Shown in pieces: positions 16,626 through 26,838 of a stretch of 64,000 nt of DNA. The translations under genes were made by a program, and so were the position numbers. Within the stretch, counting starts at the first letter, position 1; each line of letters opens with the position of its first letter. Origin of the DNA: an uncultured Pelagibacteraceae bacterium (GTDB lineage Bacteria > Pseudomonadota > Alphaproteobacteria > Pelagibacterales > Pelagibacteraceae); NCBI GenBank assembly GCA_902567235.1, contig CACFLX010000004.1, forward strand, positions 1-64,000, in the 5' to 3' direction. Below the pieces are notes generated by a model. It had not been told where the DNA came from, ran no database searches, and saw only the letters and a program-made list of their open reading frames with translations.

Positions 16626-17396
16626 TTATACTTTGTTTAATCTTTTAAGAATACTATTTAATGTTTTTTCTGTTGATCTATAGAATCCAGATTTTCTTAG
16701 TTCTTTAACACCTTGTTCATTAATCCCTCTTGGTGTTTGAGATTCTTTTACTAAATATTTTAAATCTTTATTGGAATTAACAACAGCATCCTCAGATAAT
16801 GCTACAAAAAGTGATGTAATATACTTCTGTGCTTTATCTCTTTTAACCCCTCGTTTTACCAGCCAGTTAGACATAACATTTAACAATTCATAAAATGGTG
16901 CCATCATTCCTGAGGTTGACCATAAATTTTTAGACAATTTTTCGTTATTTATTTCAACCGTTGTTCCAAGTTTATCAAAAAAATTCTTAATTTTTTTATT
17001 TGGAGGGAATAATGGAACTGGACCTTTTTTTAATGAAATTGGAGGAAGCGGTATTGCTCTTGCAATTGTTGCTTTTACTTTGATGGCTTTTTTTAACTGA
17101 GGCAGAGTCATCGTAGATATAAAACTAACAATTGTTTGACTAGACTTAAATTTTAAATTTTTAATGATTTTTTGACCTACTGTAGGTGTAACAGCTAAAA
17201 AAACCCAATTACATGAATTAACTATTTCTTGATTATTTTTTGCAATAGAAACTTTTCTAAATTTTTTTTTTAATTTCTTTGCTATATTTTTATTTCTTGG
17301 TGATAGTATTATTTTTTTAAAAGATATTTTAGATCTACATATTCCAGTAACTACAGATGAGGTTATTTTTCCTGTTCCTATAAAACCTAAATTCAT
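16626..17396 (-). CDS. Pyrroline-5-carboxylate reductase-like protein
   Basis: A 256-residue NAD(P)-binding protein of the ProC family. The Rossmann motif GFIGTGKITSSV lies at the N-terminus. The central VFLAVTPTVGQKII and the C-terminal dimerisation region TPRGINEQGVKELRKSGF correspond to the ProC T-P-G-G-x-T-x-x-G-x-x-x-L motif. In that motif the canonical T-P-G-G-T reads T-P-R-G-I, and the dinucleotide-domain RAIPLPPISLKKG replaces R-x-M-P-N. ProC normally reduces pyrroline-5-carboxylate to proline. The motif changes and its place at the head of a transporter operon suggest a specialised imine reductase acting on the imported compound. It could also still be the cell's ProC. Confidence 0.7.
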   Translation of the reverse strand: MNLGFIGTGKITSSVVTGICRSKISFKKIILSPRNKNIAKKLKKKFRKVSIAKNNQEIVNSCNWVFLAVTPTVGQKIIKNLKFKSSQTIVSFISTMTLPQLKKAIKVKATIARAIPLPPISLKKGPVPLFPPNKKIKNFFDKLGTTVEINNEKLSKNLWSTSGMMAPFYELLNVMSNWLVKRGVKRDKAQKYITSLFVALSEDAVVNSNKDLKYLVKESQTPRGINEQGVKELRKSGFYRSTEKTLNSILKRLNKV

Positions 17397-17445
17397 AATT
17401 AGTTAGATTATTCTATATATTATAAATAACCATATTTAATTAGAC

Positions 17446-17482
17446 AAAAAAAAAGACCAGCAATTGCTTGCTGGTCTTTTTT
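17446..17482. terminator. Bidirectional intrinsic terminator behind the outer-membrane protein gene
   Basis: A perfect 13-bp inverted repeat, AAAAGACCAGCAA (17451-17463) and TTGCTGGTCTTTT (17468-17480), surrounds a TTGC loop. An A-run lies on one side (17446-17454) and a T-run on the other. It sits 20 bases past the stop of the minus-strand barrel gene, for which the A-run gives the terminal U-tract. The symmetry also lets it act on plus-strand transcripts. Confidence 0.9.
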
Positions 17483-17502
17483 AATATTATTTAATTCTTT
17501 AA

Positions 17503-18168
17503 TTAAAATGATTTAACTAAAGATATGCTTGCACTACCTGACATAAGGTCAGTTACTTTAACTTTCGTATTTGTATCTGCATTATTCGTTGCTTCAACAT
17601 CATCATACTGTGCGCCTTCGACTTCAAGTCTTACACTTAAGCCATTTGCACCAGTATCAAATGCATAACCTAATGCTACTGAATAACCTTCTACATCAAC
17701 GTCGTTATAAGAACCACCTGTGCCTAAATTTTCTTTTGTCTCAACAGTTGCTTCTCTCCAACCTAATTTAAGATATGAACCACCTAGTGGTATATCTACT
17801 AAAGCATAAACCTGCAAGATGTCGTTAATATCAACTTTAACTGTGTTGGTTAAAGCTGTATTGTCCGTATCTGAAGTATGCTGTACGTTTTTGTTTTCTG
17901 GTGAAGCAATTGTTTCTGGTATGTAACCAATTCCAACTGACACTGGACCAGCGTCATACTCTGCAAAAATCGAGAAAACTTCATCAGTAAATGCACCAGC
18001 TTCTTTTCTATCTTTATTACCTGCATTGTTACTTGGTTTTTCTTCACCCACTCCGTAGAAACCCATCATGTTGGCTTGTAAGCCAATATTGAATTCTGCG
18101 TATGCTGAGGCAGATAATCCCGCCGTAAGCAATAATGCTAACAAAGACGATTTAATTTTTTTAATCAT
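17503..18168 (-). CDS. Small outer-membrane beta-barrel protein (porin-like)
   Basis: A 221-residue exported protein. The signal peptide is MIKKIKSSLLALLLTAGLSASAYA with an A-Y-A cleavage site at about residue 24. The mature chain alternates polar and aromatic/hydrophobic residues in amphipathic strands (for example VSVGIGYIPE, YLKLGWREATVE, YSVALGYAF) and ends in Phe, the outer-membrane insertion signal. Surface loops are rich in Asn, Asp and Thr. The size suggests 8-10 strands, smaller than a classical 16-strand porin. It has its own terminator and a long upstream gap, so it is a single-gene unit, probably strongly expressed. I cannot assign a specific family. Confidence 0.75.
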   Translation of the reverse strand: MIKKIKSSLLALLLTAGLSASAYAEFNIGLQANMMGFYGVGEEKPSNNAGNKDRKEAGAFTDEVFSIFAEYDAGPVSVGIGYIPETIASPENKNVQHTSDTDNTALTNTVKVDINDILQVYALVDIPLGGSYLKLGWREATVETKENLGTGGSYNDVDVEGYSVALGYAFDTGANGLSVRLEVEGAQYDDVEATNNADTNTKVKVTDLMSGSASISLVKSF

Positions 18169-18498
18169 AATATTATGTCCTTATTTAATTTTTTAAAAAA
18201 TTACTAAATAATTAACACTTAAGGAGTTTATTTAAAACAAGTGAAATGCCATAATTATTGAAATTTTTAAAATGTTGCAATTATACAACAAAAAAACCTT
18301 TATATTTATAGCTTTTTTAAACATCTACTGGTTGCAAAGAATTAGTTAATATTTAAAAATTAATAGATAAATTCTATCGAATCTAAACTTTTTCATTGAT
18401 TGGGTTTTTTATGTATGTGATATACTGTTTTTTTAGATAGTCCTATCTAGCCATCTTTAGCTCCCGGTTTTTTAGGGCTATCCAAAAAACACTTCAAT
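18169..18498. other. 330-base intergenic region between divergent barrel protein and glutaredoxin genes
   Basis: No convincing reading frame occurs here. On the plus strand TGTGATATACT (about 18416-18426) resembles an extended -10 element. Downstream the leader has AGATAG/CTATCT (18434-18447) and a TAGCTCC...AGGGCTA inverted repeat (18458-18480) before the glutaredoxin ATG. On the minus strand TTGCAA, 17 bases, TAATTA is a candidate promoter for the barrel protein, with a leader of about 70-80 bases. A GTTG...CAAC inverted repeat overlaps it. All of this is by eye. A small RNA in this gap cannot be excluded. Confidence 0.35.
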
Positions 18499-18753
18499 AT
18501 GAAAAATATTACTATGTACACAGGTCCAATGTGTAACTTCTGTGATGCTGCAAAAAGGCTACTTTCTAGAAATAATCTTAAATATGAAGAAATAGATATT
18601 TCAACAAAAGATGGTCTAAGAGATGAAATGATAAAAAAAGCAAATGGTAAAAGAACTATTCCTCAAATATTTTTTGATGATCATCATGTTGGTGGATACG
18701 TGGAATTAAGAGAATTAGAAAAAAATGGTAAGCTTAAAAATATATTAGAATAA
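18499..18753 (+). CDS. grxC: Glutaredoxin 3
   Basis: An 84-residue glutaredoxin with the dithiol active site C-N-F-C (Cys12, Cys15), the cis-proline in R-T-I-P-Q-I-F-F and the glutathione-binding G-G-Y-V-E-L. The usual tyrosine-proline before the first cysteine reads G-P-M. It reduces disulfides and glutathionylated proteins with glutathione. It is convergent with the methionine sulfoxide reductase gene with only four bases between stops, so the two oxidative-repair genes are adjacent but on separate transcripts. Confidence 0.92.
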   Translation: MKNITMYTGPMCNFCDAAKRLLSRNNLKYEEIDISTKDGLRDEMIKKANGKRTIPQIFFDDHHVGGYVELRELEKNGKLKNILE

Positions 18754-18757
18754 TCTA

Positions 18758-19126
18758 CTATTTAGATTTAAAATTTAAACAAATCCCATTATTACAATAT
18801 CTTTTGCCAGTTGGTTCAGGACCATCCTCAAATATATGTCCATGGTGGCCTCCGCAATTTTTACAATGATATTCTGTTCTTGGGTAACCTAATAAGTTAT
18901 CAGTTTTTGTTTCAAATACATCTGGTAAAGACTTAAAAAAAGATGGCCAACCTGAACCACTCTCATATTTTGTAATAGAATCAAATAATTTTACATCACA
19001 ATTTGTACAATGGTAACTTCCCTCTCTTTTTTCATTATTTAATTCGCTTGAGCCAGGAGGTTCCGTACCTTCTTCAAATAAAATTAATTTTTGTTCATCT
19101 GTTAAATTTGGATTATTTTTTTTCAT
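18758..19126 (-). CDS. msrB: Peptide-methionine (R)-S-oxide reductase
   Basis: A 122-residue MsrB. Zinc ligands form two pairs, Cys40/Cys43 (CTNC) and Cys88/Cys91 (CKNC). The catalytic Cys111 lies in G-K-R-Y-C-N-N. The substrate pocket residues G-S-G-W-P-S-F and H-H-G-H-I-F are present. It reduces the R epimer of oxidised methionine in the cytoplasm. It is the last gene behind an amino-acid dehydrogenase and an EamA transporter. The last residues NGICLNF differ from the usual NSASLRF but should not affect catalysis. Confidence 0.95.
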   Translation of the reverse strand: MKKNNPNLTDEQKLILFEEGTEPPGSSELNNEKREGSYHCTNCDVKLFDSITKYESGSGWPSFFKSLPDVFETKTDNLLGYPRTEYHCKNCGGHHGHIFEDGPEPTGKRYCNNGICLNFKSK

Positions 19127-19133
19127 AAAGCAT

Positions 19134-20024
19134 TTAATTTTTTTTATTTGAAAGTGTTATACCTGCAATAATAAATATTGCTCCCCATATGTGATAAAAC
19201 ATAAATATTTCATCGAAAATTAACATCGCCATTATTGCTCCCATTATTGGCATTAAATGTAGAAATATTCCAGCTCTATTTGCTCCAATAATTGAAATTC
19301 CTTTTATCCAAAAAAAGAATGCTGCTAATCCCGGAAATATTACTACATAACCTAAGATTAAATAAAATGGTTTGCCTAAAATGATTGGATTACCCATGTT
19401 CATTTCAATAATGTAAATCGGTATTAGGAAAACTAATCCACAAATAATTACAACTTCTAATAAAGACATTTGAGAAATTTTATATTTTTTACTTTTTAAA
19501 AGAGCAGAATAAATTGCCCATGAAAACATGGCAACAACCATTGACAAGTCTCCTTTATTAAAATTTAAATTTTTTATTAAATTTAAATCAGCCTTTGTAA
19601 TAATAAAAATTACTCCCGTTAAAGATAAAATAACCCCAATAATTTGAAAAATATTTGTTTTTTCAATTTTTAAAATTGAAGAAATAAAAATTATCCATAC
19701 CGGGATAGTTGAAATCATTAAAATTCCACTAATAACCTGTGTGTAATAAAGTGAATAATAAACAATAGAATTAAATATCGTAATGCTAGTTATTCCTAAT
19801 ATTATAAAAAAACCTATATTATCTAAAACATATTTTTTGTTGTTTATTATTTCTTTGTATGTAAACGGAAGTAAGATTAATCCTGCAAAAAACCATCTAT
19901 AAAAGTTTAGAGAAAATGGTGGTATTTGAAACATACTTGCAGCTTTACCAACAATAAAATTACCTGACCAAAATATAGTAGTCAGAATTAATATAAAATA
20001 AGCAAAGTTGTTATTGTTTTTCAC
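19134..20024 (-). CDS. EamA/DMT-family membrane transporter
   Basis: A 296-residue, ten-helix transporter of the EamA family. The first repeat starts ILILTTIFWSGNFIVGKAAS. The second repeat begins near residue 155 with LSMVVAMFSWAIYSALLKS. It is unrelated at residue level to the EamA gene in the catabolic operon beyond the fold. It is three bases downstream of the FAD amino-acid dehydrogenase and seven upstream of msrB. Export of an amino acid or its product is the simplest idea, but nothing in the sequence proves it. Confidence 0.8.
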   Translation of the reverse strand: MKNNNNFAYFILILTTIFWSGNFIVGKAASMFQIPPFSLNFYRWFFAGLILLPFTYKEIINNKKYVLDNIGFFIILGITSITIFNSIVYYSLYYTQVISGILMISTIPVWIIFISSILKIEKTNIFQIIGVILSLTGVIFIITKADLNLIKNLNFNKGDLSMVVAMFSWAIYSALLKSKKYKISQMSLLEVVIICGLVFLIPIYIIEMNMGNPIILGKPFYLILGYVVIFPGLAAFFFWIKGISIIGANRAGIFLHLMPIMGAIMAMLIFDEIFMFYHIWGAIFIIAGITLSNKKN

Positions 20025-20027
20025 GAA

Positions 20028-21272
20028 TTAAGAAAACCTTAAAGAACTGTATGGTTCTAAATCTAAATTAGTATTCTCATTTGAAATCATTTTTGAAATT
20101 ATCTTCCCAGATATAGCGGCTAAAGTCCATCCTAAATGGTGGTGGCCGAAAGAGTAGAAAACATTATTATAATTTTTAGAAGGTCCAATAACAGGAAGAT
20201 AATCTGGTAATGTTGGTCTAAATCCTAACCACTCATCATCGTGATGATCTGGTAGACCGTCTAATAGGAATTTAGCATTATCGACTAAATTTTTTATTCT
20301 AGATTTTGAAAGTGGATTATTCAAACCTCCAAATTCAACAGTTCCAACAACCCTTAATCCTTGTTCCATAGGTGTCATACCAAAACCCCTATTCTGGAAA
20401 ACAACAGGACGTGAAATCAAATTATCAAAGTTTTTAAAATGAATATGGTAGCCTCTTTCAGTATCTAGTGGAATATTTTCATGCAAATTGTCTGTTAATT
20501 TTTTTGAAAATGCTCCACAACAAATAACCAGTTTATCAAAAATAAATCTTTGGGTTTCTGATCTTACAACAGGGTTACTTTCATCAAAGTCTAGCTTTTG
20601 AATATTTAATTTTAAAAACTTTCCTCCTTTTTGAATAAAATTTTCAAATAACTTTACCCAAATTTTACCAGGGTTTCTTGCGTGTCTTGCTTTTTTGTAA
20701 AATACTCCTGCATGATAAATATTTTTAATATTAGGTTCTAAATCATGAATTTCCTTTTTATTTAACAATTGTTGTTCTGCCCCTATTTCTTTTCTAATAT
20801 TAATTTCTAACTCTCTACTTTTAAGATTTTGATCATTCCAGATATACATAATGCCTTTATTTTCTACTAATCCAGATAGATCAATTTCTTCAAAAAGTTC
20901 ATCGTATGCAGGTAAGGCCAAGTCTAATATTTGGTGCATATATTTTGCTGTATGCATCATATTTTTTTTACTACAGCTTTTTATGAATTTTAAAAACCAA
21001 GGAAGCATTTTTGGAACATAGTTCCATTTTAATGCCAAAGGTCCAGTTGAACTTAAAAGCATAGCTGGTACATCAGATAAAATATCTGGTCTATTTACTG
21101 GTACTGAAGCGTAAGGTGAAAAATGTCCAGCGTTTCCATATGAAGCTGCTTGACTCCCTGGATCGTCCCTATCAAATAAGGTAACTTGAAAGCCTTTTTT
21201 TTGTAAAAAAAGAGCATTGCATACTCCTTGGATTCCTGCACCTACAATTCCAATTTTTAATTTATTTGTCAT
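20028..21272 (-). CDS. FAD-dependent D-amino-acid dehydrogenase-like oxidoreductase
   Basis: A 414-residue protein of the DAO/DadA family. The N-terminal dinucleotide motif is GIVGAGIQGVCNALFLQKKGFQVTLFDRD, here cited only for its G-x-G-x-x-G core. Then come SQAASYGNAGHFSPYA, which is typical of DadA, and the C-terminal GFRPTLPDYLPVIGPSKNYNNVFYSFGHHHLGWTLA, cited for the G-P and G-H-x-x-G-W features. DadA oxidises D-amino acids to 2-oxo acids and passes electrons to quinone. D-alanine from cell-wall turnover is one possible substrate, as cell-wall genes lie just upstream. Other D-amino or secondary amines (hydroxyproline-type) are equally possible. Confidence 0.8.
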   Translation of the reverse strand: MTNKLKIGIVGAGIQGVCNALFLQKKGFQVTLFDRDDPGSQAASYGNAGHFSPYASVPVNRPDILSDVPAMLLSSTGPLALKWNYVPKMLPWFLKFIKSCSKKNMMHTAKYMHQILDLALPAYDELFEEIDLSGLVENKGIMYIWNDQNLKSRELEINIRKEIGAEQQLLNKKEIHDLEPNIKNIYHAGVFYKKARHARNPGKIWVKLFENFIQKGGKFLKLNIQKLDFDESNPVVRSETQRFIFDKLVICCGAFSKKLTDNLHENIPLDTERGYHIHFKNFDNLISRPVVFQNRGFGMTPMEQGLRVVGTVEFGGLNNPLSKSRIKNLVDNAKFLLDGLPDHHDDEWLGFRPTLPDYLPVIGPSKNYNNVFYSFGHHHLGWTLAAISGKIISKMISNENTNLDLEPYSSLRFS

Positions 21273-21333
21273 TTTTTTTATAATACATATTTATTTTAAA
21301 TAATTTAAAGTGACAAATTATACTTAATTTAAT

Positions 21334-22458
21334 TTAAGATATTAATTGTCTTTCATAGATTTTAGTGCTCATAACTATCCCTAGCCCAATCATCGTAGCT
21401 AACATAGATGAACCACCATAAGACATGATTGGCAATGGAGATCCAACTATAGGTAGTAAACCCAAAACCATTGACATATTTACAGTAATGTAAACAAATA
21501 TTGCAGAACCAAAACCATAGCAAAAAAACTTTCCAAAAAAACTTCTAGATAAAGAACCAATTTTTAAAATTCTGTAAATTAAAATTGCATAAACTATAAG
21601 TAAAAAAATTGACCCTAAAAATCCAAATTCTTCTGAAAATAATGTAAAAATAAAATCTGTATGTTTTTCGGGTAAAAATTCCAAGTATCCCTGGGTTCCT
21701 TTTAGATAACCTTTGCCTGTAAGACCACCAGATCCTACGGCGATTTTAGATTGTATAATTTGATAACCTGCGCCTAGAGGATCTTTATCAGGGTCAAAAA
21801 ATGTTAGAATTCTTAATTTTTGATAAGGTTTTAAAAAAGAAATAACAAATGGTGCAGATATTATAAAAACTAAAGATGAGTAAAAAAAATATTTAATATT
21901 TATACCCGCAAGCCATAATACTATTATTCCACTTAAAGCGATCAATATAGATGTTCCAAGATCAGGTTGGCTTATTACAAGCGCAATCGGGATAAATAAA
22001 ATCAATAAAGGAATAATTATATTTTTTAGTCTGTTTACATTCGAAAGCTGAATTCTATGAAAGTATTTTGCAAAACATAAAATAATTGCTATTTTCATAA
22101 GTTCAGATGGTTGTAAATTTATAAAATATAAATTAATCCATCTTTGGGAGCCTTGCGCAGTTATCCCAAATAAAGAGGCCCATATTAAAAGTCCAAGAAC
22201 AATTATGTAAAATAAATATCCAAAAGTATGCCATGTTTTAATATTTATAAATGATATAAAAATCATCATCATAAAAAAAATTACAAATCTTATTATGTGG
22301 CTCTCGGTATGATACCTTAATTCGCCTCCATCAGTTGAATACATTGCAAATGAACTTACTATTCCCAAAACTAGTATGCAAAGCAGCATGATATAATCAA
22401 ATGATCTTAATTTTTGAAAGAAAGTTGATTTTTCTGATAATGAACTTTGTATAAACAT
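21334..22458 (-). CDS. rodA: Rod shape-determining glycosyltransferase RodA
   Basis: A 374-residue SEDS-family membrane protein with about ten helices. Key segments are QPSELMKIAIIL, the catalytic-region PDLGTSILIALSG with its conserved Asp, and LPEKHTDFIFTLFSEEFGFLG. The C-terminal LGLLPIVGSPLPIMSYGGSS completes the SEDS signature. It polymerises lipid II glycan strands during elongation together with PBP2. Its start overlaps the mrdA stop by one base, which fixes the pairing with its partner transpeptidase. Confidence 0.96.
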   Translation of the reverse strand: MFIQSSLSEKSTFFQKLRSFDYIMLLCILVLGIVSSFAMYSTDGGELRYHTESHIIRFVIFFMMMIFISFINIKTWHTFGYLFYIIVLGLLIWASLFGITAQGSQRWINLYFINLQPSELMKIAIILCFAKYFHRIQLSNVNRLKNIIIPLLILFIPIALVISQPDLGTSILIALSGIIVLWLAGINIKYFFYSSLVFIISAPFVISFLKPYQKLRILTFFDPDKDPLGAGYQIIQSKIAVGSGGLTGKGYLKGTQGYLEFLPEKHTDFIFTLFSEEFGFLGSIFLLIVYAILIYRILKIGSLSRSFFGKFFCYGFGSAIFVYITVNMSMVLGLLPIVGSPLPIMSYGGSSMLATMIGLGIVMSTKIYERQLIS

Positions 22459-24437
22459 TATATATTAATATTGGTTAAATTTCTTTTTTTAGTTTTTTCT
22501 CTTAGTTCATGCCTATCAATTAAAAACTTAAAAAGTTTTTTAGCAATTGGTGCTGCTGTTGAACTTCCAGATCCACCATGCTCAACTAAAATACTTACTG
22601 CATATCTTGGATCTTTATATGGACCAAAAGCTATATACCATGCATGATCTCTTTGTTTGTATGGAATTTGGTCTGTTTTTAAATCAAGTTCTCTTTCGGC
22701 TTCAGTTATTCTTTTGACTTGAGCTGTTCCAGTTTTTCCCGCAAATTGATATTTTGGATCTTCAATTCTAGAAGAAAAAGAAGTTCCATATAATTCATTT
22801 GTCGATTTAAACATCGCATCTAAAACAAATTTAACATTTTCCTTGTTTCTGTATAAAGCTTCGTAGGTTTTTTCATTTGGATTAAAAAATTTTTCTGTTG
22901 CTGATAGTAGCTTGGAATCTTCGTCATTTTTTTCCTCTGCAAATTTCATTTTTCTTTTAATATCTTCAATAGCATCTTGTTTATTGTCAAAAATTATTTT
23001 TGGATAAATTTTATGTCCTCCATTCGCAAGCTGAGCTGTCATTAAACATAACTGCAAAGGTGTTGTTTGAATATAACCTTGCCCAATTCCATTTATTAAA
23101 GTTTCTCCTAAATACCAATTTTGACCAATAGCTTCTTTTTTCCATTTTGTTGAAGGAACAACGCCTTTTTTTTCATTAAAATATTCTCCTAAAACAACAT
23201 TTCCTAAACCAAATTTTTTTGCTGTTACATTTAATCTATCTACGCCAAGAAGTCTTGCTGCTTCATAGAAATAGGTATCACAAGATTGCTTAATAGCATT
23301 TTGAAGTGACATATAACCATGCCCTTGTTTTTTCCAGCAATGGTATTTCATGCCATACAATTCTAAAGGATGTTTGTGCCCTCTACAGTTAACTTTTAAG
23401 TTTGTTGTAATAACATCATTTTCAAGAGCTGAAAGAGCTACCAAAGGCTTAATTGTAGAACCTGGAGAATATAAACCAGAAACAGTTTTATTTAACAAAG
23501 GTTTTAATGGATCTTTTTTAATTTCATTCCATTTATTTTTCTCAATTCCATATAAAAATAAATTTGGATCAAAAGATGGTGAGGAGTTCATGGCAATTAT
23601 TTCTCCTGTGTAAATATCCATAACAGAAATAGATCCGGCCCTTTTGTTTAAAAGCTCCTGGGTATATTTTTGAATTTCTGTATCTATTGTAAGTTTTATT
23701 GTTTTTCCTTGTTCGCCTTCTTTAAAATCTATTTGGTTAATTCTTTTTCCGTAAGCGTTCACTTCAAATCTTTGAACTCCATTTGTTCCAATTAATTCAT
23801 TCTCTAGAGCTTTTTCTAATCCCGTTTTACCAACTCTTAACCCCGGCACATTTCTATCTTTGATTGTTTCATTGCTAACCAAATCATTAACACTTGCTTC
23901 AGAAACATATCCTAAAACATGTGTATAAGTTTCACTGTATGGATAGTTTCTACCAACTGTTAAAACAGGCCTTGCGCCAGATAATTCGTGAAGATAGAAA
24001 TTAATTTTTGAAAACTCGTCCCATGTTAAATTTTCAGATACTATCAAAGTTTCCCATGGCTTTTGTTGGTTCTTTTTTTTTATTAAATCTTGTAAACGAT
24101 CGTCGTTTAAATTTAAAATATCTTTTAATCTAACCATTAAAGTTTTAAAATCCTCTACCTGTTCAGGTACAACATGCAATTGATAAACGGTAAGATTCTT
24201 CGCAATCCTATTGCCAAAATAATCTACAAATTCTCCTCTTACAGGTGGTAGCCTAGCTTCTCTAAGTCTATTTTTATCGGATAAAGTTAAATATTTTTTA
24301 TTTTCACTAATTTGAAGAGAAAATAACCTTCCAACTATTCCAAAAAATACAACGGCCTTAGCTGCAGCAAAAATAAACATTCTCCTATTAATGGTATTTG
24401 ACTTTTTAAAACCTGAGTCTTCTCCACTGCCAATCAT
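22458..24437 (-). CDS. mrdA: Penicillin-binding protein 2 (peptidoglycan transpeptidase)
   Basis: A 659-residue class B penicillin-binding protein. It has one N-terminal membrane anchor (near 22-42), the pedestal domain with RLPPVRGEFVDYFGNRIAKN, and the transpeptidase domain. Active-site motifs are S-T-I-K (after GLYSPG), S-C-D in KQSCDTYFYE, and K-T-G-T in FAGKTGTAQ. It crosslinks the lateral wall with RodA. It overlaps mreD by four bases and rodA by one. Length is normal for the family. Confidence 0.96.
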   Translation of the reverse strand: MIGSGEDSGFKKSNTINRRMFIFAAAKAVVFFGIVGRLFSLQISENKKYLTLSDKNRLREARLPPVRGEFVDYFGNRIAKNLTVYQLHVVPEQVEDFKTLMVRLKDILNLNDDRLQDLIKKKNQQKPWETLIVSENLTWDEFSKINFYLHELSGARPVLTVGRNYPYSETYTHVLGYVSEASVNDLVSNETIKDRNVPGLRVGKTGLEKALENELIGTNGVQRFEVNAYGKRINQIDFKEGEQGKTIKLTIDTEIQKYTQELLNKRAGSISVMDIYTGEIIAMNSSPSFDPNLFLYGIEKNKWNEIKKDPLKPLLNKTVSGLYSPGSTIKPLVALSALENDVITTNLKVNCRGHKHPLELYGMKYHCWKKQGHGYMSLQNAIKQSCDTYFYEAARLLGVDRLNVTAKKFGLGNVVLGEYFNEKKGVVPSTKWKKEAIGQNWYLGETLINGIGQGYIQTTPLQLCLMTAQLANGGHKIYPKIIFDNKQDAIEDIKRKMKFAEEKNDEDSKLLSATEKFFNPNEKTYEALYRNKENVKFVLDAMFKSTNELYGTSFSSRIEDPKYQFAGKTGTAQVKRITEAERELDLKTDQIPYKQRDHAWYIAFGPYKDPRYAVSILVEHGGSGSSTAAPIAKKLFKFLIDRHELREKTKKRNLTNINI

Positions 24438-24949
24438 ATTTTGATCCTTAAAAGAATTTTACGATAAATATCAAAAATATATGCAAAAATATAATATAAC
24501 AAAAATGTAAATATTATATTTCCTAGAATTTCATAATAATTAATTTCTATCGAAAAAAATAATACAAGTAAGAAGTAATTAATCGAATTTGCAACTAAAA
24601 TTGTAAACAAAAAATATAGCCAGTCTTTTGCCAAACTTGGCCTTAAAGTAATATTTCTAAGATAGGCTGCAAATCCACAAATAATTAAATATGTTAAACT
24701 GCTAATTCCAATTGGAAATCCCAGTACTGCATCGTTAAACATTCCTGCAATAAAAATAAATCCATAACCAAGTGTTTCTATTCTTTTTAAACTCCAATAA
24801 AAAATTAATATAAAGGGAAAATTAAATGAGAAATACTGATAGTTTAAATAATTAAAATCAAACTCATTAAATACAGATATAAATAAAAGCAATAAGGGCA
24901 AATATAACAAAAAAGTATTTCCAATAGTGTTTCTAAATTTCGAACTCAT
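24434..24949 (-). CDS. mreD: Rod shape-determining membrane protein MreD
   Basis: A 171-residue very hydrophobic protein with five or so membrane spans. It contains GYGFIFIAGMFNDAVLGFPIGISSL, the segment that identifies MreD. Sequence conservation in this family is weak, so its position between mreC and mrdA, with one- and four-base overlaps, carries much of the assignment. It links MreC and the RodA/PBP2 synthase in the elongation complex of the inner membrane. Confidence 0.88.
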   Translation of the reverse strand: MSSKFRNTIGNTFLLYLPLLLLFISVFNEFDFNYLNYQYFSFNFPFILIFYWSLKRIETLGYGFIFIAGMFNDAVLGFPIGISSLTYLIICGFAAYLRNITLRPSLAKDWLYFLFTILVANSINYFLLVLFFSIEINYYEILGNIIFTFLLYYIFAYIFDIYRKILLRIKI

Positions 24950-25797
24950 TAATTATTTTCCTCTTCAAATGATACTAGCTTAACAAAAGTTAGTTGAGAT
25001 AATTTAGAAAAAAAATTTACTATTTCATAACTTTCTTCTGTTTCTTTATGATAAATACCAATTGGAATTCCTGGTTTAAATAATCCGCCAGATCCTGAGG
25101 TATAAACAATACTTTTATCCTGAACTATTATGTCAGTTTCTAAGTATTCTATTTTTCCATTTTGTTTTCCAGTTCCTGATAAAATAGATTGAATATTGCC
25201 TGGCTCTATTCCAACTGGAATTTTACTATTTAGGTCGGAAACAAGGAGTGCTCTAGAAGTAGAATAGTTAACTTCAACAATTTTTCCTACCAAATAAGTT
25301 CCATCTAATACGGCCATCCCAAGCTTAATATTATCTTTGGAACCTTTGTTAACGATGATTGATTTTAAAAAAGGACTATTTTTATCAATTAAGACTTTGG
25401 CAACTAATTCATCAGAGTTATAAATATATTCATTAATTGTTTTTTTAAGTCTTTTATTTTCTTCCTCAAGAAATTGAGTTTCATATTTTTTTGACTCAAG
25501 TATTTTAATTTTTTCTTTAATCAACAAATAATCATTATAAATACTATAGTGGTCTTTAATTTTACCAGAAAAATCTTGAATCTTTTTTTCAGGCACAGAT
25601 ATAATAAATGATGCTCTATAAACTATTTCATTTAAAGTAATATTGAGATAATTCGTTACGGGAAGATTTATTCTGCTTAAAACTATCAAACCTATTGAAA
25701 AGAAAATTAATCCAATTAAAGAAAATCTTTGTTTATTTCCCTTTTTAAGAAAAGCTGAACGAATAGCTATTATAAAGTCATCTCTACTCGCTGCCAT
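24949..25797 (-). CDS. mreC: Rod shape-determining protein MreC
   Basis: A 282-residue bitopic protein. It has a short basic cytoplasmic tail, one membrane helix (about 24-43) and a coiled-coil stretch around 85-120 (LLIKEKIKILESKKYETQFLEEENKRLKK region). Two small beta domains follow, with VLIDKNSPFLKSIIVNKGS and GLFKPGIPIGI. MreC activates PBP2-RodA from the periplasmic side. It begins six bases after mreB. Confidence 0.93.
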   Translation of the reverse strand: MAASRDDFIIAIRSAFLKKGNKQRFSLIGLIFFSIGLIVLSRINLPVTNYLNITLNEIVYRASFIISVPEKKIQDFSGKIKDHYSIYNDYLLIKEKIKILESKKYETQFLEEENKRLKKTINEYIYNSDELVAKVLIDKNSPFLKSIIVNKGSKDNIKLGMAVLDGTYLVGKIVEVNYSTSRALLVSDLNSKIPVGIEPGNIQSILSGTGKQNGKIEYLETDIIVQDKSIVYTSGSGGLFKPGIPIGIYHKETEESYEIVNFFSKLSQLTFVKLVSFEEENN

Positions 25798-25803
25798 AAT
25801 TTT

Positions 25804-26838
<1,035 letters not shown>

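Noticed and set aside
17446..17482. Transposon inverted repeat
   Set aside because: The symmetry with an A-run and T-run beside a stop codon is fully explained by a bidirectional terminator.
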